Below are positions 27,366 to 36,879 of a stretch of 42,067 nucleotides of DNA, one piece after another (position 1 is the stretch's first letter; every line of letters starts with the position of its first letter). The position numbers and the translations under genes were made by a program. The notes below the pieces were generated by a model that searched no databases, was not told where the DNA came from, and saw nothing but the letters and a program-made list of their open reading frames with translations. This DNA comes from Ruminococcus sp. AF41-9. GTDB taxonomy: Bacteria > Bacillota > Clostridia > Lachnospirales > Lachnospiraceae. Location: assembly GCF_003477525.1 (NCBI RefSeq), contig NZ_QUDO01000033.1:1-42067 (forward strand). Direction: 5' to 3'.

Positions 27366-27578
27366 TTAAGTCCAATCCTGTCGCCAGACTATATCTTCTT
27401 CCGTAAATTTACCGGATTTTCTCATACGATTTACTGTTTCTTCTATAGTTGCCTGTGTTCCTTCTTTTACTCCTTCTTTTATCAATTTTTCTGATTCTAA
27501 TTCCAAAACTTTTCCACCCATAATTTTCTCCAATCCTTTCCGAGTTTTCTTCGAATCCCTGAAAATATAGATGTATTC
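27366..27578 (-). pseudogene. Diverged C-terminal fragment of an Rpn-like nuclease gene (copy 4)
   Basis: About 68 codons contain IYIFRDSKKTRKGLEKIMGG, then KVLELESEKLIKEGVKEG. This matches the rpn segment IFREEEAVRKGLGDIMGG and what follows, but the tail differs (VNRMRKSGKFTEEDIVWRQD). An in-frame TAA lies just upstream of the match, and the nuclease core is absent. It is more diverged than the other copies. Confidence 0.65.
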
Positions 27579-27723
27579 TTATTTCCTGATGTCTCGCATC
27601 TACGGAACTTTATCTTTTGTGCAAAGTAAAAGTATTTTTGTCTCCGATCACCTTCTTTGCACTTTATATCGTGTATTCTATTTTAACAGACGTACCATAA
27701 CTTTTCCAGCCAATCCTTTAAAC

Positions 27724-27773
27724 AAAAAATCCCCCGGCAATACAGTCCTGTTAACTGTACTGTCAGGGGTTTT
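27724..27773. terminator. Terminator downstream of glgP
   Basis: Inverted repeats CCCC...ACAGT and ACTGT...GGGG are flanked by a run of A on the left and T on the right. On the minus strand it ends in a T-run, about 65 bases after the glgP stop. Confidence 0.7.
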
Positions 27774-27837
27774 CGTATACTTATTGATATACTATTGATG
27801 TGCTTATAATATTGATGTGCTTATAATAGGAAGCTAA

Positions 27838-30300
27838 TTATTTCTTTCTGACAACAACCTTGTCCAGATGCCAGATATCATCTACATATTCCTGGATCGT
27901 TCTGTCGGATGTGAACTTGCCGCTGCATGCTGTGTTGAGGAGTGCTTTCTTAGCCCAGCCTTTTTCATCTTTATATGCAGCTTCTACGCGTTTCTGTGCT
28001 TCTGCATAGGAACGGAAGTCTGCGAGGATGAAGTAGCGGTCTGCTCTGTCTGTGTTCTTTGTGTTGAGAAGTGAATCGTACAGGTCGCGGAAGAGTTCTG
28101 TATCGCTGGAGAATGTTCCGTTGATGAGCTGCATCAGTACCTGACGGATTTCTTCGTCTGTGTTGTAGATTACGTTTGGATCGTATCCGCCGTTGTTTTC
28201 GTAGTTGATGACTTCGTCGGAGCTTAAACCGAAGATGAATGCGTTTTCTGCGCCAACTTCTTCTACGATCTCTACGTTAGCACCATCCATGGTTCCAAGT
28301 GTCGGAGCACCGTTGAGCATGAATTTCATGTTACCTGTTCCGGATGCTTCTTTACTTGCTGTGGAGATCTGCTCGGATACGTCTGCTGCTGCGAAGATCC
28401 ACTCAGCGTTGGATACTCTGTAGTTTTCGATGAATACAACTTTGATCTTGCCGTTGATGGAAGCGTCGTTGTTTACTACGTCTGCTACGGAGTTGATGAG
28501 TTTGATGATCTTTTTGGCTGTTGCATAACCTGCGGATGCTTTTGCACCGAAGATGAATGTTCTTGGATAGAATTCCATTTCCGGATGCATCTTGATCTGG
28601 TTGTACAGATAGATAACATGCAGAATGTTCAGGAGCTGACGTTTGTACTCGTGAAGTCTCTTAACCTGTACATCGAAGATGGAGTGCGGGTCTACTTCTA
28701 CGCCATTGTGCTCGAGGATGTATTTAGCCAGACGCTCTTTGTTCTTGAACTTGATGTTCATGAATTCCTGGAGTGCTTTGTCATCATCTGCGTAAACTGC
28801 CAGTTTCTTTAACTGCGGAAGGTCTGTGATCCAGTCCGGTCCGATATGCTCTGTGATCCAGTCTGCAAGGAGTGGATTTGCGTGAAGCAGGAAACGTCTC
28901 TGAGTGATACCGTTGGTCTTGTTGTTGAATTTCTGTGGCATCATTTCATAGAAGTCTTTTAATTCCTGGTTCTTCAGGATCTCTGTATGAAGGCGTGCAA
29001 CACCGTTTACAGAGTAGCCTGCTGCGATTGCAAGGTGAGCCATCTTAACCTGTCCGTCGTAGATGATTGCCATCTTTTTGATCTTCTCGTAGTTTCCCGG
29101 GTATTTTGCCTGGATTTCAAGGATGAAACGACGGTTGATTTCTTCGATGATCTGGTATACACGTGGAAGCAGTCTGGAGAAGAGCTCGATTGGCCATTTC
29201 TCAAGTGCTTCGGACATGATGGTATGGTTTGTGTAAGCAACAGATTTGGTTGTTACTTCCCATGCTTCATCCCATCCAAGTCCTTCTTCGTCCATGAGGA
29301 TACGCATTAACTCTGCTACTGCTACAGTTGGATGTGTATCATTCATCTGGAAAGTTACTTTTTCATATAATTTATGGATATCGTCATGTTTCTTTTTGTA
29401 TTTGGCAATTGCTGCCTGGAGGCTTGCAGATACGAAGAAGTACTGCTGTTTCAGTCTCAGCTCTTTACCTGCATAGTGGTTGTCGTTCGGGTAAAGGACT
29501 TCTACGATGTTGCGGGCAAGGTTTTCCTGCTCTACGGCTTTTTTGTAATCACCTTTGTCAAAGGAGTCAAGCTCGAAGTCTACGATCGGCTCTGCATCCC
29601 AGATACGAAGTGTGTTTACTACATCGTTGTCATATCCTGTGATCGGCATATCATAAGGAATGGCTTTTACTGCCTGATATCCTTCGTGGATAAATTTGTT
29701 TCCGCCCTTTTCAGGATCGTACTCTACTCTTACATATCCGCCGAAGTGTACTTCCTTGGCGTATTCCGGACGGCGCAGTTCGAATGGATAGCCGTTCTTT
29801 AACCAGTTATCCAGTACCTCGATCTGATAACCGTTCTGGATTTTCTGTTTGAACATTCCGTAGTGATAACGAATTCCGCAGCCATATGCTGCGTAATTTA
29901 AAGTTGCGAGAGAATCAAGGAAGCATGCAGCCAGTCTTCCCAGACCACCGTTTCCAAGTGCCGGGTCCGGTTCCTGATCTTCGATACAGTTAAGGTCAAA
30001 TCCCAGCTCTTCGAGAGCTTCTTTTACTTCACCGTAAGCGCAAAGGTTGATCAGGTTGTTTCCGAGAGCACGTCCCATCAGGAATTCCATGGACATATAG
30101 TATACGATCTTCGGATCCTGCTCTTCATATGCTTTCTGTGTTGCAAGCCAGTTATCAATGATAACATCCTTAACTGTGTAGCTTACTGCCTGGAAAATCT
30201 GCTCCTGTGTAGCTTCTTCAATTGTTTTTCGATAGAGGAATTTTACGTTGTCTTTTACGCTTTTCTTGAATGCCTCTTTCTTGAACATTTCGTTTGTCAT
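27838..30300 (-). CDS. glgP: Glycogen/starch/alpha-glucan phosphorylase
   Basis: An 820-residue GT35 phosphorylase that releases glucose-1-phosphate from the ends of glycogen or maltodextrin using phosphate. Family motifs are strong: EDQEPDPALGNGGLGRLAAC near residue 110, NDTHPTVAVAELMRIL, and the pyridoxal-phosphate lysine in EASGTGNMKFMLNGA. Length matches the family. Cytoplasmic, in storage-glucan breakdown. The start has GGGAGG upstream. It follows ileS in the same direction, but a 324-bp gap with inverted repeats suggests its own promoter. Confidence 0.96.
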   Translation of the reverse strand: MTNEMFKKEAFKKSVKDNVKFLYRKTIEEATQEQIFQAVSYTVKDVIIDNWLATQKAYEEQDPKIVYYMSMEFLMGRALGNNLINLCAYGEVKEALEELGFDLNCIEDQEPDPALGNGGLGRLAACFLDSLATLNYAAYGCGIRYHYGMFKQKIQNGYQIEVLDNWLKNGYPFELRRPEYAKEVHFGGYVRVEYDPEKGGNKFIHEGYQAVKAIPYDMPITGYDNDVVNTLRIWDAEPIVDFELDSFDKGDYKKAVEQENLARNIVEVLYPNDNHYAGKELRLKQQYFFVSASLQAAIAKYKKKHDDIHKLYEKVTFQMNDTHPTVAVAELMRILMDEEGLGWDEAWEVTTKSVAYTNHTIMSEALEKWPIELFSRLLPRVYQIIEEINRRFILEIQAKYPGNYEKIKKMAIIYDGQVKMAHLAIAAGYSVNGVARLHTEILKNQELKDFYEMMPQKFNNKTNGITQRRFLLHANPLLADWITEHIGPDWITDLPQLKKLAVYADDDKALQEFMNIKFKNKERLAKYILEHNGVEVDPHSIFDVQVKRLHEYKRQLLNILHVIYLYNQIKMHPEMEFYPRTFIFGAKASAGYATAKKIIKLINSVADVVNNDASINGKIKVVFIENYRVSNAEWIFAAADVSEQISTASKEASGTGNMKFMLNGAPTLGTMDGANVEIVEEVGAENAFIFGLSSDEVINYENNGGYDPNVIYNTDEEIRQVLMQLINGTFSSDTELFRDLYDSLLNTKNTDRADRYFILADFRSYAEAQKRVEAAYKDEKGWAKKALLNTACSGKFTSDRTIQEYVDDIWHLDKVVVRKK

Positions 30301-30602
30301 TTCATACCTCCCGTAATGGTTTCACTGTTCACTTTATTCTCAGCAATAAACCTTGCGGATATTGCCGGTGAACCTCTTCATTCCGTCAACTCTTCTGTTT
30401 TCTCATATCAGAGAAATTGGGGGCAAAGAATCTCCGCCTCCAATTTCCTCTCTGAAATCAGACTGTCAAGAACAATGATACTCTTTTTTCGACAGTCTGT
30501 CATGTGTATAATTGCCGAATTTTATAACATTTTTTTGTTATCGTGCATTGCGAAAGTAGTATATTTCCTGTGAAATACCTGTAACTTATCAGTACCTTGT
30601 CA
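30301..30602. promoter_or_regulatory. glgP upstream region with two inverted repeats
   Basis: One hairpin spans 30409-30454 (GAGAAATTGG against CCAATTTCCTC). A perfect 9-bp inverted repeat, CAGACTGTC (30459-30467) and GACAGTCTG (30491-30499), lies further upstream and could be an operator. A minus-strand TTGACA overlaps it. No convincing -10 was found. Confidence 0.45.
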
Positions 30603-30628
30603 GTAATTGACCAAATGTTGTCAATTAC
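30603..30628. terminator. Hairpin overlapping the ileS stop codon
   Basis: GTAATTGAC (30603-30611) pairs perfectly with GTCAATTAC (30620-30628). There is no T-run on the minus strand, so termination is uncertain. Confidence 0.35.
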
Positions 30629-33600
30629 AGTTTCTTAACACCCATAGTTACTGCTTCTTTGTTAATGTTCCACTCTTTCACATAACCATCTGTCTCGCCA
30701 AGTACCATTTCGTCTGCAAGTACTTCGGACTTGATCTCGTCTTCATGTGCTTTCATGACATCCTGGATCTTGTCGTTTCCGTGAGCGTATACTTTGATCT
30801 TGTCCATAACTTCGAAGCCGGCTTCTTTTCTCATGGTCTGGATCTTACTGATGATCTCACGGACGAATCCCTCTTCGATCAGTTCAGGTGTCAGGTTTGT
30901 ATCAAGGACTACGGATGTTTCACCGTCAGATTCGGATACATAGCCTTCTGTCTGTGCTGTTTCGATGAGAAGGTCTTCTTCTGTAAGTTCTACATCGTTT
31001 CCGTTGATGTCCAGTTTCAGGACACCGTTAGTTCTCAGCTCGTTCATTGCTGCTGTTCCGTCGATGTCTGTGAGAGCCTGTCTGATTCCACCGAGAAGTT
31101 TACCGTATTTCGGTCCTACTGTACGAAGCTGTGGTTTGAAGCTGTAGGAGATAAAGGATTCTACGTCATCTGCAAATTTTACTTCTTTGACATTCAGTTC
31201 ATCTGCGATGATGTCTGTGTAGAATTTATCCATCTTCTTCTCAGCTTTTACATACATGGTTCCGATCGGCTGACGGTTCTTGATGTTTGCTGTATTTCTG
31301 CATGCACGTCCGAGAACTACGATTTCAAGAAGCTCTTTCATATCTGCTTCGAGATCTTTGTCGATCCATGCTTCGTTTACAGTCGGGAAGTCGCAGAGGT
31401 GGATACTTTCGATGGCATCTTTGTCTACGCTTCTTACCAGGTTCTGGTACATATCTTCTGTCATGAACGGGATCATCGGAGCTGCTGTCTTGGCGATTGT
31501 TACCAGTGCATGGTACAGGGTCATGTAAGCATTGATCTTATCCTGCTCCATTCCCTTTGCCCAGAAACGTTCACGGCTTCTTCTTACATACCAGTTACTC
31601 ATCTCATCTACGAATTCCTGAAGTGCTCTTGCTGCTTCCGGAATCTTGTAGTTTGCCAGATCATTGTCTACTGCCTGAACAGTTGTGTTTAATCTGCTGA
31701 GGAGCCATTTGTCCATTACTGGAAGCTGGTCATATTCAAGGTTGTATTTGGTCGGATCGAAGTTGTCGATATCCGCATATAATACGAAGAATGCGTAAGT
31801 GTTCCAGAGTGTGCTCATGAATTTACGCTGTCCTTCTACAACTGCCTTGCCGTGGAAACGGTTCGGGAGCCATGGTGCGCTGTTGATGTAGAAGTACCAT
31901 CTGATGGCATCTGCACCGTATTTGTTCAGTGCATCAAACGGGTCAACTGCGTTTCCTTTGGACTTACTCATTTTCTGTCCGTTCTCATCCTGGACATGTC
32001 CCAGAACGATTACGTTCTTGTATGGTGCTTTGTTGAAGAGCAGTGTGGATTCTGCAAGGAGTGAGTAGAACCATCCACGGGTCTGGTCTACTGCCTCGGA
32101 GATAAAGTTTGCAGGGAACTGCTGCTCAAATAATTCTTTGTTTTCAAATGGATAGTGGTGCTGTGCGAAAGGCATTGCTCCTGAGTCGAACCAGCAGTCA
32201 ATAACTTCCGGTACACGGTGCATTTCTCCGCCACACTCCGGACACTTCAGTGTGATCTCGTCGATGTATGGACGATGAAGTTCTACTGTCTTTGCTTTCT
32301 CGTCGCCGCTCATCTCGAATAATTCCTGACGGCTTCCGATGGAATGCATATGTCCGCAGTCGCACTGCCAGATGTTCAGTGGTGTTCCCCAGTAACGGTT
32401 ACGCTGATACCCCAGTCCTGAACGTTTTCCAGCCAGTCACCGAAACGTCCTTTACCGATGCTTTCCGGAATCCAGTTGATTGTGTTGTTATTTCTGATCA
32501 GGTCATCTTTGACTGCTGTCATCTTGATGAACCAGGATTCTCTTGCATAGTAGATCAGTGGTGTGTCACATCTCCAGCAGTGTGGATATTCATGCTCGAA
32601 CTTCGGAGCATCGAAAAGTTTGCCTTCTTTGTCCAGGTCTGTGAGAACCATCGGGTCTGCTTTCTTTACGAAAACGCCTGCGTATGGAGTTTCTTTTGTC
32701 AGGTTACCCTGTCCGTCTACGAACTGTACGAATGGAAGGTCGTAGTTACGTCCGATTCTGCTGTCGTCTTCACCGAATGCAGGTGCGATATGAACGATAC
32801 CGGTACCATCGCTCATAGTAACGTAGGTGTCACATGTTACGAAATGAGCTTTCTTTTTCTGTTTTGCTGCTGCCTCTCCTGCACATGCGAAAAGCGGCTC
32901 ATACTCTTTGTATTCCAGATCTGTTCCTTTGTAGGTTTCCAGAACTTCATATGCTTTTTCGCCTTCTTCTTTGGCAAATTTGCCAAGGACTTTGTCCAGA
33001 AGTGCTTCCGCCATGTAGTATGTGTATCCGTCTGCTGCTTTTACTTTACAGTAAGTCTCATCCGGGTTTACGCAGAGTGCAACGTTGGACGGAAGGGTCC
33101 ATGGTGTTGTTGTCCATGCAAGGAAGTATGCGTCTTCACCGATAACTTTGAATCTTACAACTGCGGAACGCTCTTTGACAGTTTTGTATCCCTGGGATAC
33201 TTCCTGTGCGGAAAGCGGAGTACCACAACGCGGACAGTAAGGAACGATCTTGAAACCTTTGTAAAGAAGTTTCTTGTTCCAGATTTCTTTCAGTGCCCAC
33301 CATTCGGATTCAATATAGTCATCATAGTAAGTTACATATGGATGTTCCATGTCAGCCCAGAAACCAACAGTAGATGAGAAATCCTCCCACATTCCTTTGT
33401 ATTTCCAGACACTTTCTTTACACTGTTTGATGAATGGCTCCATACCGTATTCTTCGATCTGTTCCTTGCCATCCAGTCCCAGTTTCTTCTCTACTTCCAG
33501 CTCTACCGGAAGTCCATGGGTATCCCATCCGGCTTTACGTGGAACCATGTAGCCTTTCATTGTACGGTATCTCGGGATCATATCCTTGATTACACGTGTA

Positions 33601-33779
33601 AGTACATGACCGATGTGCGGTTTACCGTTTGCAGTTGGCGGTCCATCGTAGAAAGTATAGGTTTCTCCCTCTTTTCTGTTCTCCATACTTTTCTCAAAGA
33701 TATGGTTTTCTTTCCAGAATTCTTCTACTTTTTTCTCACGGTCTACAAAATTTAAGTTCGTATCAACTTTCTGGTACAC
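30625..33779 (-). CDS. ileS: Isoleucyl-tRNA synthetase, with a one-base frameshift
   Basis: Class I synthetase that charges tRNA-Ile; about 1051 residues when the frame is restored. The first part (to 32376) has the HIGH box in TANGKPHIGHVLTRV; the second part has KMSKSKGN, and an anticodon-binding region follows. The frame breaks at about 32403: as written it ends WGISVTVTGEHH, but one more G in a GG pair gives WGISRNRYWGTPLNIWQCD, a standard segment, which joins directly to the downstream frame. Because ileS is essential, a sequence error is likelier than a real mutation unless another copy exists elsewhere. The start codon is GTG with AGGAGG nine bases upstream. Preceded by a T-box. Confidence 0.93.
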
Positions 33780-33944
33780 AGTAATTTACCTCCTGTTTTT
33801 ATTATTTGTATCGGACACCGAAACGATGTCTCATAAGAACGCAAAAAAACTTTAGTCTTTTTTGTTTTATAGGAAAAAGACGATTCAGATCTGCCTGTTT
33901 CTGCTGCTGACTGACTGCTCATCTTTATCCCATAAAACAAAAAA

Positions 33945-34260
33945 ATCGCCCTTTTTGTAAAAGGACGAAGGTTTCTTTACGTTCGTTATACCACCAGTTA
34001 CATTGTACGGGCATCTTCTGCCGATACATGATCCGATAACGGCGGAATCACCGCCAGTTCTTATCTGCTGCTGATCTTTTCGAGTCTGTATGTTTCAGAC
34101 TTATGAATATCCGCTGCCTTGGGAACTGAAACTCCGGAGTGATCTTCGGCTGTATTTACTCGCACCGGGCTTGCACCCTCCCCGGCTCGCTGAAGTTTTC
34201 TGATACAGTTTACTGTCTCCATCAACGTTTTTGTGGTTATTTTATGGTTACTGATTACAG
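33945..34260 (-). promoter_or_regulatory. T-box riboswitch leader of ileS (isoleucine specifier)
   Basis: Read on the minus strand, Stem I features appear first (GAGCCGGGGAGGGTGCAAG). The specifier loop has GAAG-ATC-ACTCCGG; the ATC at 34143-34141 is an isoleucine codon. The T-box core AACTGGTGGTATAACG is at about 33985-34000. It is followed by a terminator stem, CGTCCTTTT against AAAAGGGCG (33947-33967), and a T-run. Uncharged tRNA-Ile would stabilise the antiterminator and allow ileS expression. Confidence 0.9.
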
Positions 34261-34297
34261 TGTAAACAATAACTGATTTATTATACTATGCGGATTC

Positions 34298-34327
34298 ATT
34301 ATAAGGTCTTGAATTTCCCTGTGTCAA
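34298..34327 (-). promoter_or_regulatory. Promoter of the T-box/ileS transcript
   Basis: On the minus strand TTGACA (34327-34322) and TATAAT (34303-34298) are separated by 18 bases, just upstream of the T-box. Confidence 0.8.
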
Positions 34328-34584
34328 GTGTTTTTTCGGAATATATTTTACACAACCCATGAATTTGATGATATAATATCTCTTTGAGTTTCACAGATAA
34401 TACAGACAGAATTTCTGTGTATGTTAAAATAAAAGAGAAACCATACTAAGAATCAGGTCAGATAGAAATATCTTTTGTTCCTGATGCCATATTGATAACA
34501 TTCCCTGAAAATAATGATACATTATTTCCGGGAATTACTGTAGAAACGAAAAGTAAGATTAAAAAGGTAAAAAGGTAAGATCAA
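34328..34584. promoter_or_regulatory. Structured leader region upstream of the carboxypeptidase gene
   Basis: A plus-strand TATAAT occurs at about 34373. Two inverted repeats follow: ATCAGG/CCTGAT (about 34452-34485) and ATTCCCTGAAAATAAT against ATTATTTCCGGGAAT (34500-34535). They could be part of a structured 5' leader of about 200 bases. No known riboswitch class was recognised. Confidence 0.4.
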
Positions 34585-35831
34585 ATGTTGAAAAAAAACT
34601 TTCATATTATAAGGAAGCGATTCCTCTCAGGGATTCTCTGTGCAGGGCTGATTTTGTCCCAGAGTACAGCGGCTTATGCAACAGATTCTACTGCTGTCGT
34701 AACTGCCACTCCTGCTGTCGCTCACTCCGAAACTTATTCTCAGGCTGCTGACACTGACCTGGTCAAAGGATGGCCGGAAGGGCCGAAGATTGAGGGACAG
34801 TCTGCGGTTCTTATGGATGCTGTTACGGATACCATTCTTTATTCCAAGAACGCAGATGATAGGCTTTACCCTGCAAGCATTACAAAGATTATGACTGCTT
34901 TTCTGGCATGTGAGTATCTTGATATGAAGGATACTATTACCATGTCCGAGGCAGCCGCTTATGGCATTGAAGCAGGAAGTTCCAGTATCTATGCAGAAAC
35001 CGGGGAAGTCTTTACGGTTGAGCAGGCTCTGATGGCTCTGATGCTGGAATCTGCCAATGAAATGGCTCTGGCCATTGCAGAAAAAACCAGCGGTTCTGTA
35101 AAGAAATTTGTGGAACTGATGAATCAGCGTGCAGCCCAGCTCGGATGTGAGAATACACATTTCAACAATCCGAACGGACTCCCGGATGAAACACATTATA
35201 CCACAGCAAACGATATGATAAAAATTGCCAAGCAGCCTGGTACAATCCGCTTTTCCGTAAATTCGTCACCACACAGGTATACGAAATCCCGCCGACCAAC
35301 AAACAGCCGGAAACCCGTTATCTGCTGAATCATCACAAAATGATGTCAGGACAGTCTTACGCCTATGACGGTGTCCTTGGCGGAAAAACCGGTTACACCA
35401 ATGATGCCGGCTGTACCCTTGTAACTTATGCAAAAAGAGGTAATTCCGTTCTGGTCGCAGTCGTATTAAACTCAATCAACGGTGCTTTCCCGGACACTAC
35501 TTCTCTGCTGGATTACGGATTCGATCATTTCCAGAGAGTTGACCTGAATGTAGATCTGGATCCTGTACCAACCCGTTTTCTTCCGAGTGAAAAATATCTG
35601 CTGAAAAACAACGGCAATACTTATCCGTTTTATTACATTCGCCACGTTTACGTGACAGTTCCCACAGACACAGATGTCAGCCAGCTTACCAAAAAACAAT
35701 GGGTACTTGCCAATTCCGTAGGTCCAAAGCGAATAAAGAGCAAGTATTATCTGAATGACCATATGGTTGGCTATGGCATGCAATATGAAAAGGAGATCCT
35801 TTCAGATCTCCTTCTCAGCACTTCTTTTTAG
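34585..35831 (+). CDS. D-alanyl-D-alanine carboxypeptidase (peptidase S11), with a one-base frameshift
   Basis: A penicillin-binding DD-carboxypeptidase of the DacF/DacA type, about 415 residues when restored. It trims the terminal D-Ala from peptidoglycan stem peptides. A signal peptide ends near AYA. The active-site motifs are SxxK in PASITKIMTA, SxN in LESANEMA, and KTG in GGKTGYT. The frame breaks at about 35231-35234: as written it ends PGTIRFSVNSS and soon stops, while one more G in a GG pair gives AKAAWYNPLFRKFV and joins the frame that runs to 35831. A C-terminal domain follows the KTG part. Its 3' end overlaps the convergent exonuclease gene by 30 bases. Confidence 0.88.
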
Positions 35832-36761
35832 TTGTCTTTTATGACGGAGGAGTTCCTTTCTTTCACGGAGCTCCTCCGTTTCTTCTGTATCAGTAAAACG
35901 CAGGGTTTTGATTGCAAAATATTTCTCTTCATCTGTTTTCCGGATACGGATCTTGCCACGGATCACGCCGTGTTCCTCGCAGGTGGAAACACTGTAATAA
36001 ACTTTTGGATTGTTCATGAACCAGCGGATCTTGCGCTTTGCGGGTTTATGACAGATCGGACATCTGGTGCTTGTCACTTCTCTGTCTTTCATGATTTTTT
36101 CTCTTACAGCAAACTCTCTGGAAACATATTTATCGTAATCCGGATAGGAAATGTGAATCTCATCTTTTTTCTTCTTTGGATTCTGATATACATCCAGAGA
36201 CGGGTGATTGACGATGATCACATTGTTCAGTTTCTTCAGAACTTCCGCTGTATAGTATGCGTCTGCCAGTGCTCTGTGAAATCCATATTTCTTCTCAATC
36301 TGTAATTCATCAATCGCATGTTCCAGTGCGCATCTTCGGATTCCGTCATCATAGGTGATACTGTAGAGTTTCTGTACATCATAGTAGGTGACAGGTCCGG
36401 GCAGCATGTCCAGCATTCCGTAGAATTTCATGTTTCGCTGTAACTCCATCACATCCTGATTTCCCCAGGTAAAAAAATACCAGTCCGTACCGCACCATTC
36501 CAGAAATTCTCTGGCAGCCTGTTCAAAGGATACTCCGTCCATAAGGTCTTTGTAGTCCACATGGATCACTTCATGAATACTGTCATGTATCCAGTTATAG
36601 ACCTGCGGTCTGATCAGTCTGTGAAAACTGTCCGTTATTTCTTTTTTCGTATTTACTTTCACAGCCCCGATTTCGATAATCTCGAATGGAAGTTTCTCAT
36701 TGCGGGTTTTCTTTCCGCCGGGGTTCTGGTTCCATTCTAAGTCAAAGACAATATAGTTCAT
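35802..36761 (-). CDS. DEDDh-type 3'-5' exonuclease with zinc-ribbon-like tail
   Basis: A 319-residue protein with an RNase T/DnaQ-like exonuclease domain. The catalytic residues are visible: D7 and E9 in YIVFDLEWN, and the HxxxxD motif in HRALADAYYT. Residues after about 230 contain CPICHKPAKRK and a later STCEEHG, suggesting a zinc-binding element, then a Lys/Arg-rich tail. The family resembles KapD-like exonucleases, whose substrates are poorly known. AGGAACG precedes the ATG. It is monocistronic. Confidence 0.85.
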   Translation of the reverse strand: MNYIVFDLEWNQNPGGKKTRNEKLPFEIIEIGAVKVNTKKEITDSFHRLIRPQVYNWIHDSIHEVIHVDYKDLMDGVSFEQAAREFLEWCGTDWYFFTWGNQDVMELQRNMKFYGMLDMLPGPVTYYDVQKLYSITYDDGIRRCALEHAIDELQIEKKYGFHRALADAYYTAEVLKKLNNVIIVNHPSLDVYQNPKKKKDEIHISYPDYDKYVSREFAVREKIMKDREVTSTRCPICHKPAKRKIRWFMNNPKVYYSVSTCEEHGVIRGKIRIRKTDEEKYFAIKTLRFTDTEETEELRERKELLRHKRQLKRSAEKEI

Positions 36762-36839
36762 TCGTCCGTTCCTTTTTACATTACTTGATGATTGTCTGCC
36801 CTATAGTATAACAGAGTAATAATTTACTGTAAACAAAAA

Positions 36840-36869
36840 GAATGTTACTGTCCATACGCAGTAACATTC
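36840..36869. terminator. Terminator downstream of the DUF362 gene
   Basis: GAATGTTACTG pairs perfectly with CAGTAACATTC around an eight-base loop, followed on the minus strand by CTTTTTG. Confidence 0.85.
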
Positions 36870-36879
36870 TCCTGTTTTC

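Noticed and set aside
30607..33377. Long plus-strand frames antisense to ileS (30607-31692 and 32268-33377)
   Set aside because: Cys/Phe/Val-rich shadows of a strongly recognised synthetase; no family match or start signals.
33752..33940. Small minus-strand frame between the T-box and ileS
   Set aside because: It overlaps the end of the riboswitch and the ileS ribosome site, and its composition is not protein-like.
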